Shown piece by piece: positions 54,726-64,000 of a stretch of DNA of 64,000 nt; within the stretch, counting starts at the first letter, position 1, and every line of letters starts with the position of its first letter. A program made the translations under genes and the position numbers. The stretch is from Escarpia spicata. Taxonomy: Eukaryota > Annelida > Polychaeta > Sabellida > Siboglinidae. The stretch spans positions 3,564,105-3,628,104 of the forward strand of contig OZ023207.1 of assembly GCA_963995525.1 (NCBI GenBank), read 5' to 3'. Below the pieces are notes generated by a model. The model did not search any database and was not told the origin of the DNA. It worked only from the letters and a program-made list of their open reading frames with translations.

Positions 54726-55981
54726 ATAACTATCGTCCAGTGAGTAATCTCACATATTTGTCTAAAATAGTTAAGAAAGTAGTGGCGCTTAGAATATCCA
54801 CACACGTCTCCGATCAGGGAATGAATGACTGCTACCAATCGGCGTATCGAAAACACCATTCGACGGAAACGGCTTTACTATACGTTACCAATGCCATGAA
54901 ATCAGCCATGGACAACAAACAAGGCACATCACTGGTTCTCATCGATTTTAGAGCAGCCTTTGAGACAATTAACCATGTCATCTTAATTCAACGACTACGA
55001 TTGCGCTACGGCTATGTTGACAAAGCATTAGACTGGGTGGTCTCGTACCTGCAGGGACGGACTCAGCGCGTCGTAATTGGTGATACATTTTCGGGTACAA
55101 CTCCTCTGACGTCAGGTGTCCCGCAAGGCTCCGGCCTAGGCCCACTGCTCTTCTCGTTGTATGTGCAACCAACTGGCGATATCATCAGAAAACATGACCT
55201 TTGCTACCACCACTACGCTGATGACTTACAACTGTACTCCCACTTTGATCTTAGTACAACCGCTTACGCTGCTGTTTTACTTCGAATGGAAGCATGCCCG
55301 GATGACATAAAACATTGGATGGCGCGGAATTACATGTGCGTGAATGACAGCAAGACTGAATACATTCCAGTGGTGCCTAAGTCGGCCGCTGCACTTGTGG
55401 ATGGCAGCGTAGTACGAGTTCATGACTGTACGATTGCAGCTTCACGATGTGTCCGGAATCTCGGCGTCTACGTGGACAGACACCTGAACATGAACAAACA
55501 GGTGTCACAAACCGTTAGTGTGTGCGCATTCCACCTACGCTACATTAATCAAATCAGCCGATTTTTGCCTAAAACAACGAAGGAACGCATAGTCAACGCC
55601 ATAATAACATCGCGGCTGGACTATTGCAACTCAATCATATACGGAACATCTGCAAACAACATCGTTCTTCTGCAACGAATTCACAACTCGGCCGCTCGTC
55701 TGATATCGCGTCGCCCGCGGAGTGATAGTGCTGCTCTGCTGTTGCATGATCTGCACTGGCTACCCGTTACTCGCAGAATCGAGTTCAAAATATTGGTGTT
55801 TACCTACAAGGCAATGCATGAAAATGGGCCCGTCTACCTGCATGATCTCGTGTGTCCTTACAGACCCGCTAGATCACTGCGGTCTGCTGACAACAACATG
55901 TTGTCCGTAACGCGTACTCGCGTCAAAGCTGGTGACAGTTCATTCGCTGTGGCCGCTGCAACTCTCTGGAACACTACCTAA
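54722..55981 (+). pseudogene. LINE reverse transcriptase, catalytic region intact
   Basis: 419 codons without a stop: NNYRPVSNLTYLSKIVKKVV, YQSAYRKHHSTETALL, LIDFRAAFETINHVILIQRL, TSGVPQGSGLGPLLFSLYV, HHYADDLQLY (YADD at 55214-55225), LGVYVDRHLNM, ITSRLDYCNS and LHWLPVTRRIEFKILVFTYK. A frame change at about 54715 separates it from the upstream frame, and the usual WNSLP end is reduced to LWNTT before TAA. It is the best preserved RT with the YADD box here. Confidence 0.88.
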
Positions 55982-56519
55982 TTACATTAAATCTTCGAAC
56001 ACTCTTGGCAGTTTTAAATGTCAACTAAAACACATTTATTTATAATCTGATTCTAGACGAACGTTAGTCGCTTGTTTGTGACTGCCCTCAGTGATCCAGT
56101 GAACTTATTTATATTAGTAATATTTTATAACTATTTATTTATTTATTTTATTTTATTCTGCTACATTTTAGTGATTAACTTATGCATTGTGATTTATTAA
56201 CTATATTATATTGCACGGTGTTTATTTTTATTACTACCATATTCCAAATATTTTGTTGCCTTTTACTTAATTTATTAATTAATATTTATTATATGGCACA
56301 AATATAATATTACTATTATATGGCACAATTTTTTTTTTTAATGACTGTGTTAGTACTAATATTTTAGTTTAATGATCATGAAGCATGATGTATTGTAAAG
56401 CGCCACGAACAATTGTGGATCTGGCGCTATAACAAATTAAATATATTATTATTATTATTAACTTGACATCCCCGTACGAGCGCGTTGTTGTTGTTGTTTT
56501 CAACACTCGACTACGTTCT

Positions 56520-56658
56520 ATTAACGGATTAGTCTATACAGTTGTGGTTATGCTCTTACGAGGTCCCATTAGTCTGTACAGTTGTGGTTATGCTCTTACC
56601 AGGTCCCATTAGTCTGTACAGTTGTGGTTATGCTCTTACGAGGTCCCATTAGCCTGTA
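56520..56658. repeat. 40-bp minisatellite, left part (about 3 copies)
   Basis: Unit GTTGTGGTTATGCTCTTACG followed by AGGTCCCATTAGTCTGTACA. It is interrupted by the insertion at 56659. Confidence 0.95.
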
Positions 56659-57101
56659 ATAATAAATAAATAAATAAATAAAAGTACTTATATAGCGCCC
56701 AATCAATTAAAATTGCCCTCGGGCGCTTTACATACATGCACACGTATATAATAGTATATTACATAAAAAGAAATGCTAATTAAGAAATAAATATGTAAAA
56801 AATATAACATTAACTTAAATATAGTTACTAAAATAGAGAGATCATTAAAAAAAGCGTTTACATAAATTAAGACATTTATAAAAACTACTAGAAATACATT
56901 CATTTATACAAGAAGAATAAACATAAATATGTTAAGAAACTAATAAAAACAAAAAATACATTTATCAATAGAAAGTACATAAAATGTCCTAGTCGGTGAT
57001 TTATAAAAACGCTTGTTTAAATAGGTGAGTCTTCAAAAGTATTTTAAACACTTGTAATGATGTTGCTGTCCTGAGCGTAGGAGGCAAATTGTTCCATAGA
57101 A
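56659..57101. mobile_element. Non-autonomous repeat, copy 2, inserted in the 40-bp array with 6-bp TSD
   Basis: Flanked by CCTGTA at 56653-56658 and 57102-57107, a variant of the array's TCTGTA present only at this site. It opens with AATAAATAAA repeats and TATATAGCGCCC plus a GCCCTCGGGC hairpin, and later has AGGTGAGTCTTCAAAAG and TTGTTCCATAG, as in copy 1 at 7355. It is non-coding. Confidence 0.85.
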
Positions 57102-57900
57102 CCTGTACAGTTGTGGTTATGCTTTTAAGGGTCCCATTAGTCTGTACAGTTGTGGTTATGCTCTTACGAGGTCCCATTAGTCTGTACAGTTGTGGTTATG
57201 CTCTTACAAGGTCCCATTAGTATGTACAGTTGTGGTTATGCTTTTAAGGGTCCCATTAGTATGTACAGTTGTGGTTATGCTCTTACGAAGTCCCATTAGT
57301 ATGTGCAGTTGTGGTTATGCTCTTACGAGGTCCCATTAGTATGTGCAGTTGTGGTTATGCTCTTACGAGGTCCCATTAGTCTGTACAGTTGTGGTTATGC
57401 TCTTACGAGGTCCCATTAGTATGTACAGTTGTGGTTATGCTCTTACGAGGTCCCATTAGTATGTACAGTTGTGGTTATGCTCTTACGAGGTCCCATTAGT
57501 ATGTGCAGTTGTGGTTATGCTCTTACGAGGTCCCACTAGTATATGCAGTTGTGGTTATGCTCTTACGAGGTCCCATTAGTATGTGCAGTTGTGGTTATGC
57601 TCTTACGAGGTCCCATTAGTATGTGCAGTTGTGGTTATGCTCTTACGAGGTCCCATTAGTATGTGCAGTTGTGGTTATGCTCTTACGAGGTCCCATTAGT
57701 ATGTGCAGTTGTGGTTATGCTCTTACGAGGTCCCATTAGTCTGTACAGTTGTGGTTATGCTCTTAGGAGGTCCCATTGGTATGTGCAGTTGTGGTTATGC
57801 TCTTACGAGGTCCCATTAGTCTGTACAGTTGTGGTTATGGTCTTACGAGGTCCCATTAGTCTGTACAGTTGTGGTTATGCTTTTACGAAGTCCTATTCAA
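57102..57900. repeat. 40-bp minisatellite, right part (about 20 copies)
   Basis: Same unit as 56520-56658, with TATG/TCTG and TGC/TAC variants and two shorter copies (TTTTAAGG). Confidence 0.95.
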
Positions 57901-57904
57901 TTAG

Positions 57905-59690
57905 TCAGCACTTTTCAGAACCTTATCTCCAAACCGACCTTTCTGTGCTGGCACTGAGAATGGTCTCTGCCAGGGTACTTCTCATACTCAGCGGTTATTT
58001 TACATCAAAAATTGAGACGGGACCGATAATAACTTGATTTCCGAGTCTCGAGATTTTGAGAGCCAGGTTTTTACACCAAATATACAATGCCTGCCCGGTC
58101 CCCAGTTTGAACTCAGAGCGCTGGCGTAGCAGGTGGATGTGTTATACACTGTAATACCACGCTCTCTCGTCTTTGGGAATATGCATCAAAAGCCGTGTGT
58201 CTCTTCTAAGACTACACCAGGGGAAGTCAAGAATCCCACACATGGAATGAAAAAACTGTCATTGATTTAATGATTTCGGTGTACAAAAACACGTTGGTGA
58301 TACGTCAGTTGCTGCCAAGAGACTTGCTCAGACAACAGGGTAAATGTCATGAACGGCTCTCTACAAGCGGCGACTGGTGCTGTATCAAACCGCATTTTAC
58401 TTATTATTATAAACAGATCTCTGAAAGAAGCAGGTTTCTTTGAACCCCCGAGCCCCCTCGCGTACGGGCGTAAGAAGAAACATGACATTATTCATATAGC
58501 AGAATACAATAAAATGTAACAATAACCAAAGTAGCTGTGTTACATAACTGTATTGTATTACTATATAGACCCTCCATATAATAGTATGCCTCGATTTAAC
58601 TGTACTCTCCCGCAGTTATATATCGTGGTGAGACATACTTGACTTAACAGTCTTGACCAACTGGTCAACTTACCAAGTCGATAGTAGCACTGACCGTTCC
58701 AGATGCCTTGAGTGTTTCCCTTTGCTGTCCGCTGCACCGTGTTCCGGATTAATCCATAAATATGCCCCTTTGCCTCATATACGTGACGTCACTCGCGTAG
58801 TAACGCGCTCGACGCCAGACGTCGCCTCTAGGCAGGAACGAGCAGAGACCCTGTAGCGACAACTCAGAATTGGACGCCGTTTTGTTTCCATCGACTGCAG
58901 TGTGCGTATGCGTAGGATATAACATTAATACAACATCTCACAAGAGGTACTGTCATGTTCCTTTGGTATACAGGTTTACTTTCAAAATTTATCCTTCGTT
59001 TAATGTTCAATTATATCATACTAATTATTTTAAATAGATTACTTTTAATGTTATGTAACTTGTAAAGTGCTGCAGAATCAAGAATTGAACCATAAGCTAA
59101 GTATATTTAAATTATAAGCATATTTTAACAAGTTTTGGTCCTGTCATATTCAACTTAATAAAACCGGCTTAAAGCCGTTATGATTATTGCTCACTTGTTG
59201 TCGTTTGTACCAATTATACTGTTAAATGATGAAGTTACTAAACTGTGGTTTTTTTTAATTGACCTTTTAGATTACTATTGGCATTTTATATTATTATAAT
59301 AAATACGGTACTTAAAAAGGAATTATGGTGCAGTTAATTGCCATTGAGACTTTTGAGTGATTGATACTACAGTCAGTTTCTGCCTATCTAAGACTAAGGC
59401 TACGGCTGACTGAGTGAATTATAATAAATATAAATAGTTCTTCCTCCCTTAATAGGCCTGTAAGTCTCAATTTAGTTACCGGAGTTGGCCCCGGTTCAAC
59501 ATTTTCTAATTAAATAAAGTAGGCTTTATTGTTAAAATTGAGACTCTACTGATCTTGTAAATATAATTTAGTTTTTACTTACGGCAGTTACGCTCTGGGT
59601 TTAACATTCTTTACTATTTATTATCTATATGATATAAAATGATATGGTTTTGGTCTATTATTTTCTACTAAATATGATAATAATCTAACA
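57905..59690. other. No gene recognised
   Basis: Only short frames. A CCCCCGAGCCCCC end-like sequence lies at 58444-58472 (see 42376). The last 200 bp are AT-rich and may be 5' UTR of the following LINE. Confidence 0.35.
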
Positions 59691-59695
59691 TAATT

Positions 59696-60519
59696 ATGTC
59701 ACCATTATTCCTATTTGGTGTTTTCTGCTTGTCTTGCCCTGTTGCTGTAAGGGATATCGATTTTGTTTTATGCAAACCATTGAGATCTAATCATTTTAAT
59801 GTGCTTTTTCCTAATCACACTAAAATTCATCATTCTATTTCAATGTTGCATAGTCTGCCATGTCTTCATGTTTGTTATAATAGAAAGTTACTGCCAATCC
59901 CCCGCTCTACGCCAACATTGAAATTAGCAATAATTGTATTACTAGCAGGAGATGTAAGTCTCAATCCTGGGCCATCTGTTAGACGAAACATTCGGGTGGC
60001 CACTACAAACGTTCGATCTGTACGAGATAAGACAGCCTCACTTTGTGATTTATTACTTTCAAAGAAAATAAACATTCTAGCTGTAACTGAGACCTGGCTT
60101 AGACCACATGATACACATGCATGCATTGCTGACGTTTCCCCTTCTGGTTACACCTTTCACCATCGACCACGTTTAGTCGGCCGTGGAGGTGGTGTTGGCT
60201 TTTTTATATCACAGCAGTTCAAAGTTAAATTACATTCTAACCCTGAATACTCTAGTTTTGAGTCCATCTGTGCTGAAATTTCATATTCTTCTTTCTGCGC
60301 ACACTTTGTTTGTATCTATCGTCCTCCAGGACATCCGGCCAATTTCTTTGAAGACTTTCAGGATATGTTGGAAAATCTGGCAGTTATTCATTCAGAATTT
60401 TACATTCTTGGTGATTTTAATCTACATTTGGATATACCTTCTTCAACTACAACTACGTTTGATGATATTCTGGCATCATTTGATTTGAAACAACATGTTA
60501 CCTTTTCGACACATATACC
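59696..60519 (+). mobile_element. CR1/L2-type LINE, 5' portion with intact 2A-like motif
   Basis: Stop-free from ATG 59696. A signal-like leader (MSPLFLFGVFCLSCPVAV), a hydrophobic run then GDVSLNPGP at residues 85-93 (59948-59974), and an EEP with TTNVRSVRDKTASL, ILAVTETWLRPHD, GRGGGVGFFIS, CIYRPPGHPANFFEDF and YILGDFNLHLD. It matches 2002-2775, then ends abruptly at about 60519 inside the EEP, before SDH. NPGP is the 2A-type motif at which ribosomes skip a peptide bond; it occurs in APE-type LINEs. Confidence 0.85.
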
Positions 60520-60542
60520 TGTTCTCCTGTTATGCAACATAT

Positions 60543-60678
60543 GAAGGGGTGTTGTGCATTTAGATGCACAAATCGATCAGTTGCACAATTCCATTTGAAA
60601 CATGTAGTGATGTACAGATTCACAGCAGTTGCCACACGGAACAAAACATGGCAGAACAAAGTCAGGCACCGTCTTTTT
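60543..60678 (+). CDS. THAP-like zinc-finger exon fragment
   Basis: ATG 60543 begins MKGCCAFRCTNRS, which looks like the N-terminal C-x2-4-C of a THAP domain, followed by MYRF and RNKTWQNKVRHRL. A GTAACA after TTTTTCCG at about 60678 could be a 5' splice site; beyond it the sequence no longer fits. The distal C-x2-H is not found. It may be a first exon of a transposon-derived or host THAP gene, or a fragment. Confidence 0.4.
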
Positions 60679-60897
60679 CCGGTAACACACTGTCCAATTA
60701 ACGCCACTGTTGAGTGGAGCTCTGCAACTTCCTCTTTCCATCAGTTCGGTTACTTTCAAACTGTTGGTGGTCAAAATGTACCTGCAAATAAGTAAAGTTG
60801 ATTTTAGGAAACTGAGCCTAAACATGAGTTAACTAATTCAATACTGTACAAATTCAGTTAGCTACATAATACAAATTTTCCCTGGTATATTATATAC

Positions 60898-60903
<6 letters not shown>

Positions 60904-60957
<54 letters not shown>
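60904..60957. repeat. (TG)n microsatellite
   Basis: About 26 uninterrupted TG units, followed by TATATATTTATTTAT. Confidence 0.97.
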
Positions 60958-60961
<4 letters not shown>

Positions 60962-60967
60962 TTATTT

Positions 60968-61106
60968 ATCAGATACCGATTGACATTAAATTGGGCAAGT
61001 TTGAAACAATGTCGCAATATCTGGAAAAAGACTTGACAGGCGATATATATATATATATATTACTTAGTTTCAAACTTGCCCACTTGAATGTCAATCGGTA
61101 TCAGAT
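60968..61106. repeat. Inverted repeat: 40-bp arms, about 59-bp loop
   Basis: Left arm 60968-61007 starts ATCAGATACCGATTGACATT; right arm 61067-61106 is its reverse complement at about 36 of 40 positions. The loop contains (AT)n. It could be a small foldback (MITE-like) element. Confidence 0.85.
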
Positions 61107-61109
61107 ACA

Positions 61110-62095
<986 letters not shown>

Positions 62096-62210
62096 GGGGA
62101 GACAGACAGACAGACAGAGACAGAGAGCGGGAGAGAGCTGGAGAGACAGAGACAGAGGTGGTCATGGTGTGCACTCACATGGTGTTTACAATACGAACGT
62201 CACTCTTCGT

Positions 62211-62290
62211 GGAGCGCAGTAGCGCAGCGTAAGAGCTCCGAACTCGAAAATTTTGCGTATCCATGGCAGTCCGTGCCGCGCACAGACACG
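62211..62290 (+). repeat. tRNA-derived SINE head fragment
   Basis: GGAGCGCAGTAGCGCAGCGT is nearly identical to the head at 35426, but the sequence diverges before the B box. No body follows. Confidence 0.6.
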
Positions 62291-62894
62291 CTCGTAAGTA
62301 ATCACAGTTAGAAACATTGCAATAACATGTATCGAAGCTTCGTTGTAGGATGCACAATACTCTGAAGTTTGTACACGTGCGCACGAGCTACCGCCGATTT
62401 TCGCCAAGTGTACGTATGATGTATGCTCGACGGCAACAAACATAGTAGTGTCTATCTATCACATGCCTATACCAGATAGAAAGGAGACAATATATGTATT
62501 ACAAATGTCGCGTTTATGTCAAATATCGTGTGTTATTATTTCGAATTCGTGCAACAATTTGTCATAGATTATTCAACCCGTTGTCGCACTTACATTTATC
62601 CGGGCGTTAAATTGTATCCGGGTGATGTTTATGTGCATACGTAAGTAGTAAGAGAGTGGATCTGGATAGGTATCCACAGCCCTTTTTGAGGAGTTTTTGG
62701 TTGATAATAGGGAGGTTTCGAAAGCCGCCCCCCTGAGCAAAGTGCGTAGTCACGTGACCGTATGTATGTATAACGAGAGGCGCCCCCTGGCGGGTACGTT
62801 AGAGGTGACGCCTCCTAACGGGGAGTGGTGTTGTAGGTGAATGCGCGTGTATGAAAGAACTAACGAAACACAAGAGTATACGAGTGCACACGTG

Positions 62895-62942
62895 TTTTAT
62901 TGATGAAAGATACAAGCGTATAATATGAAACCGTGTTTTATT
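62895..62942 (-). promoter_or_regulatory. Possible polyadenylation signals for the Polinton protease gene
   Basis: TTTTATT at about 62893 and at about 62936 on the plus strand give AATAAAA on the minus strand, 230-280 bp after the protease stop. Confidence 0.3.
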
Positions 62943-63173
62943 AAACGAAGTGCATCAAGACTTGTGGGTGAGTGAACACCGCGACAGAGGTCGTGAGCTT
63001 AGGGGTCAATACGACCACGCCAGCGGCTCGTGGGATGATGGTATACGACTTACGGGTGAGTGAACACCGCGTCAGAGGCCGTGAGCTTACGGGTGTGTGA
63101 CCACCGCGCCATAGGCTCGAATCGTTAATGACGATGATGATGATGATAACACCTGTTCGTTAATGAAACACGG

Positions 63174-63626
63174 TTATTGCAGTTGTTTAAGCCAATCGAA
63201 TACACGGCAATCGTTTGCTATCAGATCAGTGCCGAAACCTTTTACGAAATCCTTCATGACAACTCCACGACATCGAAACATGAGATAAGCAACACAGTAT
63301 TGTCCACAAACGTTAGACACGGGACTCTGTAGTCTCTTAGAATTATGAGTCCACGTTACACAATGTTTATTCAAGAAGCGACAAAACTCGACGTGTTGCG
63401 GCGGCAGACCGTACGAGCAGAAGTATTCACCGCAACCGTCGGCGTCTACGTATATCGCTATCCAATGTTCACCAGGTTTGTCCGCGTCGTGTGTGTTGCA
63501 CACGAAGGCGACGGGGTAAGCGTCTATTTGGAGTTCGAGGAGTACGTCTTTGGGTACGATTCCACGCATGACAACACGGGCGTGCGTATCGCGGGTGAGT
63601 AGGCGGACGAGCTGTAGGGTTTCCAT
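63174..63626 (-). CDS. Adenain-like cysteine protease (Polinton PRO)
   Basis: 150 codons, complete. The catalytic His is in GEHW (residue 54). A Gln at 100 and a Cys at 107 (in VCGQYC) have the Gln-x6-Cys spacing of the adenovirus maturation protease family (peptidase C5). The acidic residue expected just before the S-Y/F-G segment is Cys 70, so the triad looks incomplete. In related elements the enzyme processes capsid precursors. It starts at the end of the capsid-type gene (63626), sharing the stop/start region. Confidence 0.78.
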   Translation of the reverse strand: METLQLVRLLTRDTHARVVMRGIVPKDVLLELQIDAYPVAFVCNTHDADKPGEHWIAIYVDADGCGEYFCSYGLPPQHVEFCRFLNKHCVTWTHNSKRLQSPVSNVCGQYCVAYLMFRCRGVVMKDFVKGFGTDLIANDCRVFDWLKQLQ

Positions 63627-64000
63627 CAGTTGTCGTAGATGACGTTACGACTCCTGTCGATCTCCAGCACCTTCTCGAATTCGGCGTAGGCGACGACGTT
63701 CACAGTGGTTGTCAGCGCGTTGAGGAAATGAATCTCGACGCGCACGTTGCCCTTATGTACCAGATGGAAGCAGCAGTCGTCGCACGCATCGGGGGTGAGG
63801 TCCACAGCGAAGAAGGTGTAGCCGTGTCGGAAGTCGTAGCGAGTCAAACCGTTGCCTTCGTCCTGCCACGCCCTTACCCGTCGAGGTGAACAGGTTATGG
63901 TAGCACCTGACAAAGAGATCGTTCTCGAAGTCGGGCTGGAAAGGTTTGGCAGGTATCTGGCGTCCGTCGACGTACACGGCGAGGAAGTTGATGTTGTTGT
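63626..64000 (-). pseudogene. Polinton capsid-type protein, C-terminal part, frameshifted
   Basis: From the right edge, one frame runs NNINFLAVYVDGRQIP and KPFQPDFENDLFVRCYHNLF to about 63880. The continuation (RAWQDEGNGLTRYDF, FAVDLTPDACDDC, NVVAYAEFEKVLEID, ending at 63626) is in another frame, so one indel lies near 63865-63885. The pattern resembles the invertebrate F54H12.2-like proteins found in Polintons, which I take to be a jelly-roll capsid protein; whether major or minor is uncertain. The N-terminus lies outside the window. Confidence 0.55.

Larger units (their letters stand above)
52900..56460 (+). mobile_element. CR1/L2-type LINE, near-complete, few breaks
   Basis: EEP (53275-54000), linker and RT (to 55981), 3' UTR with GCGCCA/TGGCGC hairpin at 56400-56427 and (ATT)n tail to about 56459. 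The region 52904-53275 may be ORF1 or 5' UTR. It belongs to a different subfamily from the LINE at 1960-5176. Confidence 0.87.
62640..64000 (-). mobile_element. Edge of a Polinton/Maverick (adintovirus-like) element
   Basis: Two genes on the minus strand, a capsid-type protein running in from beyond 64000 and an adenain-like cysteine protease, are adjacent as in Polintons. The stretch from about 62646 (AGTAAGAGAGTGGATCTGG) to 63170 is non-coding and could hold the terminal repeat; the other end is outside the window, so this is not proven. GTGAGTGAACACCGCG occurs twice (62968, 63056). Confidence 0.7.

Overview
The window looks like animal nuclear DNA, most likely a lophotrochozoan (mollusc-like) genome. 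Genes carry large GT/AG introns, and there are no operons or ribosome-binding sites. The DNA is saturated with CR1/L2-, RTE- and L1-type LINEs, one Gypsy element, tRNA-derived SINEs, many minisatellites and long dinucleotide runs. I cannot assign a species. The only cellular genes I can support are two tandem, same-strand paralogues of the DUF229 (PF02995, sulfatase/alkaline-phosphatase-like) family.

Layout. 1-620: decayed Mutator-like transposase (-). 1960-5176: CR1/L2-type LINE (+) with a hydrophobic leader and a broken 2A-like motif. 6380-7300: eroded LINE endonuclease (+). 7355-7925: non-autonomous repeat. 8258-8981: 38-bp minisatellite. 9229-13490: Gypsy element (+), with a CR1-type LINE (-, 13491-17283) sitting in its 3' LTR. 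17568-20265: SINE pieces and a composite CR1-type LINE (-) with PHD, SGNH-esterase and CCHC motifs. 21527-22735: Z-DNA-type repeat and a 54-bp minisatellite. 23791-25075: L1-type ORF1 and a 22-bp minisatellite.

25191-36950: DUF229 gene A, five exons with matching phases, intact. Intron 2 holds a degenerate LINE (-). Intron 3 holds a nearly intact CR1-type LINE, an RTE-type LINE and a full SINE. 38030-38835: 19-bp C-rich array. 40800-50317: DUF229 gene B, five exons, frame-broken in exons 1, 4 and 5. Its intron 1 holds an 18-bp minisatellite, and its intron 3 begins with 13 tandem 68-bp copies of the exon 3/intron 3 junction. 50636-52410: 29-bp minisatellite just downstream. 52440-56460: LINE tail plus a CR1/L2-type LINE (+). 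56520-57900: 40-bp minisatellite split by a 443-bp insertion with a target-site duplication. 59696-60519: 5' part of a 2A-bearing LINE, followed by a THAP-like exon. 61769-62092: about 324 bp of GA repeat. From about 62.6 kb to the end: the edge of a Polinton/Maverick (adintovirus-like) element with a cysteine protease and a capsid-type gene (-).

The most unusual feature is the junction minisatellite of the DUF229 pair. In gene B an array of the 3' end of exon 3 plus its 5' splice site creates 13 extra donor positions. All but the last have lost the +5 G or the GT. Gene A carries a single copy of the same 68-bp duplication, whose GT is mutated to AT. The duplication therefore probably predates the gene duplication, and decoy donors appear to have been disabled. 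Gene A also has a 70-bp duplication of its exon 4 acceptor.
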